DNA of 64,000 bases from Calvatia gigantea (taxonomy: Eukaryota; Basidiomycota; Agaricomycetes; Agaricales; Lycoperdaceae): the NCBI GenBank assembly GCA_025093985.1, contig JACAAK010000006.1:1054001-1118000 (forward strand), in the 5' to 3' direction. A program made the position numbers and the translations under genes. Below, in pieces: positions 20,331 through 30,391 of the stretch (position 1 is its first letter; every line of letters begins with the position of its first letter). The notes beneath the pieces are model-generated. The model did no database searches and had not been told where the DNA came from. It saw only the letters and a list, made by a program, of their open reading frames with translations.

Positions 20331-23300
20331 CCCCGTGCTTACGGGAGAAGTGAAAGACCTCGGACTTGTCGTGTTCAAGTACCAAGGCAAAGCGCTCAAA
20401 GAGCCTGAATATAATACCATATGCCTCCTTAAGAGCCACAAGGTTAGATCCCCAGTCCTTTGACTGGGCAATGATGGTGCCATCATCAACATATGACAAA
20501 ACAGTCGTCCCAAGACGTGACACCTCCCTGTTGAAAAGCCACATTAGCGAAGCTATGTATAAGGCCGACAGGACGGGAGAGAGGGCAGATCCCTGCCCCA
20601 CCCCCACATCCGATGGAAATGGCTCAGACTTGAAAGAGTCCCAGCAATACTGGGTCTTCCGTCCTACCAAATAATGCGCAAAGAACTCGACCAACTCAGG
20701 GGCGAATCCTTGCTTGCGTAGTATCGCCACCAGCATATCATGGTGCAATGATGGAAAGAACTGCACTATGTCAAAAGCCACAACGCTAGTCCTGAGGCCC
20801 TTAGCCCAACCCGCTCTTACGATGTGGGTCAGCATTAGGCCAGCATCTTCAGTGGATCGTTGGATCACACCTCCGAGCTGATTAGGGTGAAAGACCCCAA
20901 ATTTGACAGAGTCAAACTGGAGCCTAGTCGCGATCATTTTCTCAAACAGCTTACCCAGCGTGTTGAGAAGAACTATGGGCCTAAAGGCCTTGGGTGTAGA
21001 GTATGCAGGCTTACCCGGCTTAGGGATAATAACTGACATAGATTCTTTAAAATACTCTGGCCAGCAGCCTAGACGAATACAGGCGCTAGCTAGACGTATG
21101 AAGACCGGCAGGGCATCCCCAAGCACGATCTGTTTGAGCATCCTCCACGTAACATGGTCGGGGCCCGGCGCTGAAACCTTAGAGCAGGCAGACAGAGTGT
21201 CCACCAGTTCCTTGGCTGAGAAGTCCACCCATTCCCGCCGTGGTAGCGTAGGGAGCGGATCAATGACGGGGGTATCACACTCCCGCCCGGAAGCAGAGTT
21301 GTAGGTACCGTGAAGGGCCTCCCATAGGGAGTCCATAGTGTGACAAGGCTCCCCCTGATAGGAGATAGCCTCACACGCAGGCAACTTGCGTGCCTTGACC
21401 CATTCCATAAGGTCCCAAGGGCACTTGTTGGTCTCAGCAATTTCCTCAATCTTCTCATCAAAGAACTTGCGCTTCTTAGACGCGACAACGCGTTGAAATG
21501 CCTTCCAGTCCACAGGGTCCGAAGACTCCCTGTGGGCCTGAAGGGCGACCCTGCAATCCTCATCCCACCAGGGTTGAGACTTTGTGGATATGTGCACCTC
21601 CACAGTGTGGCGATACCACACTGCAGAGAACACCAACCCAATAGCTGATGCCAGGACATTAACATCCCACACTGAGGTAAGGGGATGATCTCGAAGACCA
21701 TACACCCCTTCTCTGATCTCATCCAGGAACTGCAATTCCGCAGTTGCCGCCGAGTTCTTGGGAAATGCCCTTCTGACATTAGTGATGTCTTCAGGGCGGA
21801 TAGGGATTGTGACAGACAGCGGATGGTGGTCCGATGGGCCTGTCAGATCCGATCTGATCTGGGGACGCGCGATGCGCCACCTGAGATCAGAGATAAAGAT
21901 CAGATCAATCACCGATTGGCGCTTGGTCGGATCTCGAGGTACATGAGTAGAAGCCCTGGAATCTGGCAACCAGATCCCAAGGCCGAGGTTGTCGGCAGCT
22001 TCCAGAAGCTGCTGGGCGGGTCAGTGGTGATGCGGGATGCCATTGTCCCACTCACGCAAATGGCAATTAAAATCGCCCCCCATGTAATGCATCTGGGGTA
22101 GAGAATCGCGCTTCTGGTGCTTTCGCGTTCAGACCAGATGATGCTGGGATCGGCTGAGCTGGCGCGCGTGGGGGGCTCCTACGGGGTCGCTGGTCTTCTG
22201 GCCTACTGGGGGGGGAAGTTGTAAGGCAACAGGGGTGGGGTCCCTGGGGGGTGCTTCTGGCCTCGGCTAGTGGTGCTCCTTTCCTGGGCCTGGCTGGGGG
22301 CCTCGTAGCGGGCGGAGGCGTAAAATAACGGGGGTGGGGTCCCCGGGTGGCGGTGCGGGTTCGTCCTGCTAAGCTGCTTTCTTGAGCACTGTCTGGGCAG
22401 CACTTCGAGTTGCTACCCTGTCTGCTGTGTTGTTCTGGGTCGGGACTGGGCTGATACCCTTCCACTTGGGAAGCTGGGGGTAAGGTGGCTCCAAGCGGGG
22501 GCTCCTTGCGCTGGATCTCCTGACTACACCTGTCCCCCTGAGGGCACTCAGCCGCCGTTGCCGCTGGGTCCGCCTCTCGAGGGATGATCAGGGCACCGCC
22601 GCTTTGCGGCGATGCGTCACTGGGTGTACACCACAAGACCTGGGCAACTGGGTCTTCTTCAATGTGATGGGCATTTCGGGGGACCGGGGGATTTGGCAAG
22701 TAGGGATGGTCCGGTCTGGTCTGGGCTAGCGCTTGGGTTGGGTTGGGTCGTTTCCGAACAGTAGATTACTCTTAACTCATCGTACCTTGTAGTTGGGGCT
22801 TTGTACTTAGCTACGCGCGGACTGCGATCGGGCACCGCGATATAAATTGGCGCAAGCCATGAATTAAAAAAAAAAAAAAAAAAAAAGAGAATCGCGCTTC
22901 TCAAAGAGAAGCTTGATCGCAGTGTGCTCATTATCAGAATAGACATTCATGAAATGGCGTTCACGGCCGTGATTGAAGATGGTAAGAACCATCACATCCC
23001 GGTGATCAATGAGGTCCCGCCTAAGCGAGGGCCTCAGTCTCTTGATCCGCGTGTGGACAAAAGCCATAACACGCGGTTGATCTCACTCCTCCGCAGTGGA
23101 GGCCAGCCTCACCATATATAGCCACTCAGGGTGCTTAGGTGCTCCGATGACAGGCTCACCCTTGGCGTCAAGTGTCGAGGGGGCGGATCTAATCGTTCGC
23201 CAGGGCGGTTCCTGGACGAAGATGATGTCGAAGTTATCTTTCTCAGACTCTAGCAATGTGTCCAATAACGTGTAATTCTTTGCTACGTTAAACAACAATA

Positions 23301-23352
23301 TACGTAATTTCCCCTTCACGAAACGCCTCAACTCGTCAGGCTCAGGGTTCAT
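20331..23352 (-). pseudogene. LINE-C ORF2, truncated and with nonsense codons
   Basis: This is ORF2 from its ATG at 23350-23352 (ATGA overlap with ORF1) to the RT region shortly after LLSYVDDGT, where the family-1 LTR begins. Premature stops are visible at 23083-23085 (EERDR region, CGA to TGA) and 22021-22023 (HHRPAQ region, CGA to TGA). LINE-G splits it at 22116-22886. The catalytic motifs for endonuclease and RT are otherwise recognisable. The protein cannot be made from this copy. Confidence 0.9.
22116..22886 (+). mobile_element. LINE-G: 5'-truncated LINE (3' UTR and last codons) inserted in LINE-C
   Basis: This 771-bp plus-strand insertion begins in the last dozen codons of ORF2 (GAFAFRPDDAGIG), then has the 3' UTR and a 21-nt A-tract. 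It is flanked by the 15-bp duplication GAGAATCGCGCTTCT at 22101-22115 and 22887-22901. The right-hand copy continues directly into LINE-C ORF2. The 3' UTR is of the LINE-B/E type (GCGATATAAATT before the end). Confidence 0.95.
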
Positions 23353-25454
23353 TGCGCAGATGCTGAAGTGTTATCAGCAGATCGTGACGCCATCCTTGAG
23401 AGACGGCGTTCACTCACCTTTCTGTAGTGCTCTTTGATCCACTCGGCCTCATACCGGTGGCGCCAAAGCTGGCACGAATGGGAGTCGGCGCGGTGTTCAC
23501 CACCGCAGTTCAGACACTTGAATTTGTGGGGACACGGTTGTCCCTCAGGGGTAGCCTTGTTGAGATCCTTCAGATGACAACAACTGGCAACAGCGCAATG
23601 GTTCTCAGAAGTGTGAGGCCCAGCGCAGATGGGGCACCTGTTCAACCGGGATTGACAGATAGCAGTGGGGTGGCCCCAGTACCAGCAGCGCTGACACCAG
23701 GGGACCCCGGTACGGGCGGAAGCCTGCTGCACGCGGCAGGAGTGTGTTCCAATCTGGACGGTGCACCCCACGAGGCGCTTCATCCGGGTGCCAGTCTTCG
23801 AGTCAGCTAAGTCGAGCCAAGCTGTGCAAGTGTCAGAGCTGGCGGAGTTGCGCGAGATGCGCGGGGTGTGAGACAACATGGCGAAGTCCTCGCGGTGCGG
23901 AGACTTCGACAGATGGCCCAGGAGGCATTCAACAGTCATGGCCTTGCGCCCAAGTTCGTCGATAAAAGGGATATCCACAATCCTGATGTAGGACGTGGAG
24001 TCGGGGACACGGAGCTGGAGCTTAACACCCTCAGCAACCGCCTTATGAGCCCACTCATCTATGATGGCGACATCCTTCGGGGTGGGGGCAAAGTTGGTGA
24101 GCAACGACCAAGAGTTGGCCATGCTCGAGCGAACCGACTCGATCCTGCAGCGGACACAAGCCTGCACAAGGCCTCTGTTGATAACTTCAACAAAGTGGTT
24201 AGTCTGAGGGTGGGGGGCACCTTCCGGCACAGCGACCGCAGTCATGAGAAGTTGCTGACGGTTGGGACCAGCCGTGACATTGTCAGGGCGCTTGGACTTG
24301 CCTTGCGCTGAGGGTTCAGCCTCACGAGCCATAGCCACGACTCGTTTGGGTTCAAGCTCTGGGAACGACTGTGCAACACGCACAGCCGTGACCACAGGGA
24401 TCTGGGCAGACTTGCCCTTACCAGAGGAAGATAGCATCTGCGCGTACGAGGACGGCACTGCCTTCTTCTTCTTGGTGATGTTAAGAGGGCGCACCGGACC
24501 AGGTTGGACTGGTGCACTCCTCCGTTGCTGCTGCAGGGCAAGGCGCTTTGCCTCTGCGTTCTTTCGGATCGACTCGACAAGGTCCTGCTCGTGGCGAGCA
24601 GGATAGACGGGCTGAAACAGAGGTGGTGGTGCGGGAGCTCTAGCCGGCTTCAATCTTCCAGATCTAGGCGTGGAGCCTCCTATATCAGCGTCGACATCGC
24701 CCGAGCCAGAAGGCTGAGGCGGGGGAGTAGCTCTCCTGTCTGGCAGGGGACGAGCGTAGCGAGATGCAATGTTGGCCACAGCGTGACCCCCAAGCCAACT
24801 CGGATTAGACTGACCAGTTGGAGAGTGATCCAACCAGCCATTGTTAGACAGGGACTGGACAAATGCCAAGGCGGCGCCCAGTACCACTGTGGTAGATTCT
24901 GCGCTAAGTGGCATAGCATGCACGGACCTGAACCAGGAGGACAGGTTGTGCAGGGATTCGGCTGCGCCCTGGACGTCCACAGCGAGGTGTTCTTCGTCAC
25001 CTGCCAATGCCGCTATGGATGGAGCATACTCCAGATCGCCAAACGACTCCACTGACATATCCCTGCCAGCGGAGCTCCCAGGGGGATCGGTGGCAATCGC
25101 AGACGCAGCGGCCCCAGGGGCCACTGCCTCATCCTCGTCATCGTCGAAAGAGTCCACCATCTCCATTGGCGCAGGAGAGGGGGAGGTGGCACGAGAGGGA
25201 GCACGGGACCGAGGTCAGGCGGTTCCACTCAAGGAGGTTGATGATGGCGGCTGTGCCGTGATCGGGACGGCGGCATATCGTTGGCGTGTGCCCTCCCCAG
25301 AGGAGGCCTGGGTGGAGGCGCGGGTTTGGTAGCGGGGTTGTGGCTGCTGGGAGCCCACACCTGGAATACGAGCAATCGGGTCAGGGGACGATTGCGGCGG
25401 GACCAGGTCGTCAGCCCACGGGTCGTTTGATGAGCTGGGTGGCCTGCGGCTCAT
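23349..25454 (-). pseudogene. LINE-C ORF1 with one nonsense codon
   Basis: This is ORF1 of 701 codons from the ATG at 25452-25454, broken by TGA at 25215-25217 in the Arg-rich segment (CGA to TGA, codon 80). The remaining 605 codons from an internal Met are open and keep all three knuckles. Amino-acid differences from young copies are scattered, many of them traceable to CpG transitions. Confidence 0.9.
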
Positions 25455-25577
25455 ACCAGCGAGTAAATCAGCAACTAGGGATGTGCCCTAGCCAAGCGTT
25501 GGGGTTGCGGTGTATTCGATGCGACTAGATTACAGTAACCGCCCCGTTGATGGTGGTGGTTGCTGGAAAAGGAAGGT

Positions 25578-25665
25578 GCATTGGAAATTGTTGAATTACC
25601 TCCTGGAAAGAAGGTGATCAACTCTGGATGGGTTTTCAAGGTGAAGTGGAACCCTGATGGCTCTG
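25578..25665 (+). pseudogene. Orphan copia pol scrap
   Basis: These 88 bases encode the copia RT N-terminal motif (IVELPPGKKVINSGWVFKVK, one frame). They sit between the 5' end of LINE-C and a LINE-H ORF1 scrap. The scrap is closer to the Copia-3 wording (KKVINSG) than to Copia-1/2 (KKLVNSG). Its parent element cannot be identified here. Confidence 0.75.
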
Positions 25666-25757
25666 CCCCCACTCCAAAGGATGTTGCCATCATCGATGAG
25701 TGGGCCCACAAGGCGGTTGCTGAGGGCGTTAAGCTCTAGCTCCGTGTCCCCGATTCC
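25666..25757 (+). pseudogene. LINE-H ORF1 scrap, left of LINE-D
   Basis: This short plus-strand ORF1 piece (APTPKDVAIIDEWAHKAVAE region) has a TAG in place of CAG in the KLQLRV motif. It is continuous with 32619-33039 once LINE-D and one copy of its duplication are removed. Its last 14 bases, GTGTCCCCGATTCC (25744-25757), are the left half of the LINE-D target-site duplication. Confidence 0.85.
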
Positions 25758-26488
25758 TTTTTTTTTTTTTTTTTTTTTTTAAATCATGGCTTGCGCCAAT
25801 TTATAACGCGGTGCCCGATCGCAGTCCGCGTGTAGTTAAGTACAAAGCCCCAACTACAAAGTCCGATGAGTTAAGAGTAATCTACTGTTCAGACGTGGCC
25901 CAACCCAACCCAAGTGTTACCCAGACCAGACTAGCCCACACCCTACTTGCCAAATTCCCCGGTCGCCCGAAATGCCCATCACACTGAAGAAGGCCCAGTT
26001 GCCCAGGCCTTGTGGTGTACACCCAGTGACGCACCGCCGCGGGGCGGCGGTGCCCTGATCGTCCCTCAAGAGGCGGACCCAGCGGCAGCGGCGGCCGAGT
26101 GCCCTCAGGGGGACAGGTGTAGTCAGGAGAGCCAGCGCAGGGAGCCCCCGCTTGGAGCCGCCTTACCCCCAACTTCCCAAGTGAAAGGGTATCAGCCCAG
26201 TCCTGACCCAGGGCAACACAGTAGGCAGGGTAGCAACTCGAAGCGCCGCCTAGACGGTGCCCAAGAAAGCAGCTTAGCAGGACGAACCCGCACCGCCACC
26301 CGGGGACCCCACCCCCGTTATTTTACGCCTCCGCCCCCCACGAAGCCCCCAATCAGGCCTAGGAAAGGAGCACCACCAGCCGAGGCCGGAAGCACCCCCC
26401 AGGGACCCCACCCCTGTTGCCTTACAACTTCTCCCCCCAGTAGGCCAGAAGACCAGCGACCCCGTAGGAGCCCCCCACGTGCGCCAGC
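25758..26488 (-). other. LINE-D 3' UTR and poly(A) tail
   Basis: A 23-nt A-tract and about 700 nt of 3' UTR follow ORF2. Small differences from LINE-B/E (for example CGCGTTATAAATT instead of CGCGATATAAATT before the tail) define a second 3' UTR variant shared with LINE-F. The potential GCAA-capped mini-hairpin TGGCGCAAGCCA is present. Confidence 0.85.
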
Positions 26489-29400
26489 TCAGCCGATCCC
26501 AGCATCATCTGGTCTGAACGCGAAAGCACCAGGGTTCGCGTTCAGGAAGTCAATCAGCTCACGAATGGTCTGAGGAGGTCTGTCAAGCTCCCTCTTATGG
26601 TTGGGACACCTGACGAAAATGTGATAGCGCCCCTCGAGAGCGGCGCCACACGAGCAGCCAACGCTTTCGTTCGGAAAGAATCGCACACGGTACGACCCAA
26701 TCGGAGCATGACCAGTAACGGCACGCACGGCCCTCGCACACAGCGAGTTAGAGCCGCTAACATGAGGAAGCCAGGGCCCACCAGAAAGGTAGGTCGGCTT
26801 CCCCGGAATAGATGGATCTGCCCCGGAAGCAAGATCCATATTACTGTGCCCCTTGTAAGAAGAGGTAGAGTACAGCTGACGCCAAGACTCCAGAACGTCA
26901 TCGACCGTCTCTTTGCGCAGGCGGGCAATAGAAGTGAACGGCCTTGGGCCATAAGCGACCTGAGGGAACGAGGTAACATGCCGGTGAACAACATGGTGGA
27001 ACTCCCACTTCTCGGAAGAAGGGACAGCGAGGAATTCAACGCCTCTCCGGGGATCCCCAGAGAGCCATCGTTTAAGCGCCACACACACCCCCTGGGACAG
27101 CATCTGCCCGGAGTGCGTAGACGGATCAACTACAAGCTTCGCTGACGCAATAGAGTCAGTGAATATCCGTATAAGCCTGACGTCATCCTGCTTAAGAGCA
27201 AAATGAATGCCAAGTGCAATGGCCATGAGCTCAGCATCAGGCGCTGTAACTCGGCCTGCCACGCGAGTGATCTCCCGAAGGCACTCCCGCTGGCGGTAGA
27301 CATGGGCAGAAGAAACTGCCTGGAACTTGCCATGGAGTGGCAGACTTGCGTCCGTCGCCATATGGACAATCCCGAGGTCCTCTCTGCACTCCCTAAGGCG
27401 CGCGTCAAGAGCATACATATGCTCGGGGTCGGTATTACCCTCCGCATTGAGTTTCACCTCCATGAACGACACCTGGTCAGGGTGGCAGTCCATCAGGCGG
27501 TATCCGGGTCGATTAATCGAAGCCATAGGCTCAAACTCCTCGATGAGGTTCACCAGGCTGGCGTCAGCCTGGATTAAGGAGCCCTTAGTCTTCTTGCGGA
27601 TCGCAGGAGACATAAGGCCGATAGAGCGAGTGTGCAGTTTAGCAGACCCAGAGTATTCAGGGCTCATAAGGGCCCTGAGAGGATGGTTGGGTGACAGGGT
27701 CTTAATCCTGTAGTCCGACCTGACAGCAAGCTTCTGTATGTGAAGCTGGATAGGTATGAGACCCGCGAATGACTCCGCGGCCCCAGTAGGGGCAGTCCGG
27801 AAGGCACCTGTAATCCACAGGGCCGCCTGTCTCTGTATGATGTTCAGACTCTTAAGGGCCGCCTTACAGCGAGAGCCCTTGAAGAACCAGAGTTTAAAGC
27901 CGTATGTCGCAATCGGAACAACACACGACCGATAGAGGAGGCGCTTCTGCATAGGCCGCAAGCCCCTCGTAGAATTACCAAGCATCTTCATGGCCTTCAC
28001 CGTGGAGAGTGCTTTAGTAGAGTAGTACCGAACGTGCTCCTTAAAGGTAAGGGCGCGGTCGAAGTAGAAGCCCAGATACCTCCAATAAGGCTTGGGCCGG
28101 AGTGGCGTATCACCAGTGAACGGGGCAAAGCCCAGGTCAATCGGTGGGTTATCATCCCCGTGTTTACGGGAGAAGTGGAAGACCTCAGACTTGTCATGCT
28201 CAAGTACCAAGGCGAAGCGCTCAAAGAGCCTGAATATAATACCATATGCCTCCTTAAGAGCCACAAGGTTAGATCCCCAGTCCTTCGACTGGGCAATGAT
28301 GGTGCCATCATCAACATATGACAGAAGAGTCGTCCCAAGACGTGACGCCTCCCTGTCGAAAAGCCACATTAGCGGAGCTATGTATAAGGCCGACAGGACG
28401 GGAGAGAGGGCAGAACCCTGCCCCACCCCCACATCCGATGGAAATGGTTCGGACTTGAAGGAGTCCCAGCAATACTGGGTCTTCCGTCCTACCAGGTAGT
28501 GCGCAAAGAACTCAACCAGCTCAGGGGCGAATCCTTGCTTGCGAAGTATTGCTACCAGCATATCATGGTGCAATGACGGGAAGAACTGCGCTATGTCAAA
28601 AGCCACAACGCTAGTCCTGAGGCCCTTAGCCCAACCCGCTCTTACGATGTGGGTCAGCATCAGGCCAGCATCTTCAGTGGATCGTTGGATCACACCTCCG
28701 AGCTGATTAGGGTGAAAGACCCCAAATTTGACAGAGTCAAACTGGAGCCTAGTCGCGATCATTTTCTCGAACAGCTTACCCAGCGTGTTGAGAAGTACTA
28801 TAGGCCTAAAGGCCTTGGGTGTAGAATATGCAGGCTTACCCGGCTTAGGGATAATAACTGACATAGATTCTTTAAAATACTCCGGCCAGCAACCTAAACG
28901 AATACAGGCGCTAGCTAGACGTACGAAGACCGGCAGGGCATCCCCAAGCACGATCTGTTTGAGCATCCTCCACGTAACGTGGTCGGGGCCCGGCGCAGAG
29001 ACCTTAGAGCAGGCGGATAACGCGTCCACCAGTTCCTTGGCTGAGAAGTCCACCCATTCCCGCCGCGTCAGCGTAGGGAGCGGATCAATAACGGGGGTAT
29101 CACACTCGCGCCCGGAAGCGGAGTTGTAGGTACCGTGAAGGGCCTCCCAGAGGGAGTCCATAGTGTGACAGGGCTCCCCCTGATAGGAGATAGCCTCGCA
29201 CGCAGGCAACTTGCGCGCCTTGACCCATTCCATAAGGTCCCAGGGGCGCTTGTTGGTCTCAGCAATTTCCTCAATCTTCTCATCAAAGAATTTGCGCTTC
29301 TTAGACGCAACAATGCGTCGAAATGCCTTCCAGTCCGCAGGGTCCGAGGAATCCCTATGGGCCTGAAGGGCGACTCTGCAGTCCTCATCCCACCAGGGTT

Positions 29401-30391
29401 GAGACTTCGCGGAGATGTGCACCTCCACAGTGTGGCGATGCCACGCTGCAGAGAACACCGACCCAATGGCCGATGCCAGGACATTAACATCCCGAGCTGA
29501 ATTAAGGGGATGATCACGAAGATCATACACCCCTTCTCTGATCTCATCCAGGAACTGCAATTCCGCAGTCGCTGCCGAGTTCTTGGGGAAAGCCCTTCTG
29601 ACATTTGTAATGTCCTCAGGGCGGATAGGGATCGTGACAGACAGCGGATGGTGGTCCGATGGGCCTGTCAGATCCGATCTGATCTGGGGACGCGCGATGC
29701 GCCACCTGAGATCGGAGACGAAGATCAGATCAATCACCGATTGGCGTTTGGTCGGATCTCGAGGTACATGAGTAGAAGCCCTGGAATCTGGCAACCAGAT
29801 CCCAAGGCCGAGGTCGTCGGCAGCTTCCAGAAGCTGCTGGGCGGGTCGGTGGTGATGCGGGACGCCATCGTCCCACTCACGCGAATGGCAATTGAAATCG
29901 CCTCCCATGTAATGAATCTGGGGTAGAGAATCGCGCTTCTCATAGAGAAGCTTGATCGCAGTGTGCTCATCATCAGAATAGACGTTCATGAAGTGGCGTT
30001 CACGACCGTGATTGAAGATGGTAAGAACCATCACATCCCGGTGATCAATGAGGTCCCGCCTAAGCGAGGGCTTCAGTCTCTTGATCCGCGTGTGGACAAA
30101 AGCCATAACACGCGGTCGATCTCGCTCCTCCGCAGTGGAGGCCGGCCTCACCATATACAACCACTCAGGGTGCTTAGGTGCTCCGATGACGGGCTCACCC
30201 TCGGCGTTGAGCGTCGAGGGGGCGGATCTAATCGTTCGCCAGGGTGGCTCCTGGACGAAAATGATGTCGAAGTTGTCTTTCTCAGACTCTAGCAGTGTGT
30301 CCAATAATGTGTAATTCTTTGCTACATTAAACGACAAGATACGTAATCTACCCTTCACGAAACGCTTCAACTCGTCAGGCTCGGGGTTCAT
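26489..30391 (-). CDS. LINE-D ORF2: endonuclease, reverse transcriptase, RNase H
   Basis: This intact 1300-residue ORF2 has every catalytic motif listed for LINE-B: Asn22, Glu48, Asp165, Asn167 and Asp246/His247 of the endonuclease, YVDD at residues 692-695 (28307-28318), and Asp1014, Glu1054 and Asp1079 of RNase H, followed by the Cys/His cluster near 1246. The endonuclease site keeps CHSREWDD. The ATG (30389-30391) overlaps the ORF1 TGA as ATGA. Subfamily differences from LINE-B/E include SLNIIQRQAALW for SLNVMQRRAALW and ETVDDV for EAVDDV. Given the intact duplication, this is the best candidate in the window for a retrotransposition-competent copy (inference). Confidence 0.94.
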   Translation of the reverse strand: MNPEPDELKRFVKGRLRILSFNVAKNYTLLDTLLESEKDNFDIIFVQEPPWRTIRSAPSTLNAEGEPVIGAPKHPEWLYMVRPASTAEERDRPRVMAFVHTRIKRLKPSLRRDLIDHRDVMVLTIFNHGRERHFMNVYSDDEHTAIKLLYEKRDSLPQIHYMGGDFNCHSREWDDGVPHHHRPAQQLLEAADDLGLGIWLPDSRASTHVPRDPTKRQSVIDLIFVSDLRWRIARPQIRSDLTGPSDHHPLSVTIPIRPEDITNVRRAFPKNSAATAELQFLDEIREGVYDLRDHPLNSARDVNVLASAIGSVFSAAWHRHTVEVHISAKSQPWWDEDCRVALQAHRDSSDPADWKAFRRIVASKKRKFFDEKIEEIAETNKRPWDLMEWVKARKLPACEAISYQGEPCHTMDSLWEALHGTYNSASGRECDTPVIDPLPTLTRREWVDFSAKELVDALSACSKVSAPGPDHVTWRMLKQIVLGDALPVFVRLASACIRLGCWPEYFKESMSVIIPKPGKPAYSTPKAFRPIVLLNTLGKLFEKMIATRLQFDSVKFGVFHPNQLGGVIQRSTEDAGLMLTHIVRAGWAKGLRTSVVAFDIAQFFPSLHHDMLVAILRKQGFAPELVEFFAHYLVGRKTQYCWDSFKSEPFPSDVGVGQGSALSPVLSALYIAPLMWLFDREASRLGTTLLSYVDDGTIIAQSKDWGSNLVALKEAYGIIFRLFERFALVLEHDKSEVFHFSRKHGDDNPPIDLGFAPFTGDTPLRPKPYWRYLGFYFDRALTFKEHVRYYSTKALSTVKAMKMLGNSTRGLRPMQKRLLYRSCVVPIATYGFKLWFFKGSRCKAALKSLNIIQRQAALWITGAFRTAPTGAAESFAGLIPIQLHIQKLAVRSDYRIKTLSPNHPLRALMSPEYSGSAKLHTRSIGLMSPAIRKKTKGSLIQADASLVNLIEEFEPMASINRPGYRLMDCHPDQVSFMEVKLNAEGNTDPEHMYALDARLRECREDLGIVHMATDASLPLHGKFQAVSSAHVYRQRECLREITRVAGRVTAPDAELMAIALGIHFALKQDDVRLIRIFTDSIASAKLVVDPSTHSGQMLSQGVCVALKRWLSGDPRRGVEFLAVPSSEKWEFHHVVHRHVTSFPQVAYGPRPFTSIARLRKETVDDVLESWRQLYSTSSYKGHSNMDLASGADPSIPGKPTYLSGGPWLPHVSGSNSLCARAVRAVTGHAPIGSYRVRFFPNESVGCSCGAALEGRYHIFVRCPNHKRELDRPPQTIRELIDFLNANPGAFAFRPDDAGIG

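Larger units (their letters stand above)
20331..25577 (-). mobile_element. LINE-C: old LINE, 5' part with ORF1 and half of ORF2, carrying LINE-G
   Basis: From the right end this copy has the same 5' terminus as LINE-A/B/D/E, a 123-nt leader, ORF1 and ORF2 up to the RT block after YVDD, where the Copia-1 3' LTR cuts it. It has several nonsense codons, and many CpG sites are changed to TpG or CpA. LINE-G is inserted at 22116-22886. Its missing 3' part may be the orphan 3' UTR at 42907-43554, which would adjoin Copia-1 if the central interval were inverted, but that is inference. Confidence 0.88.
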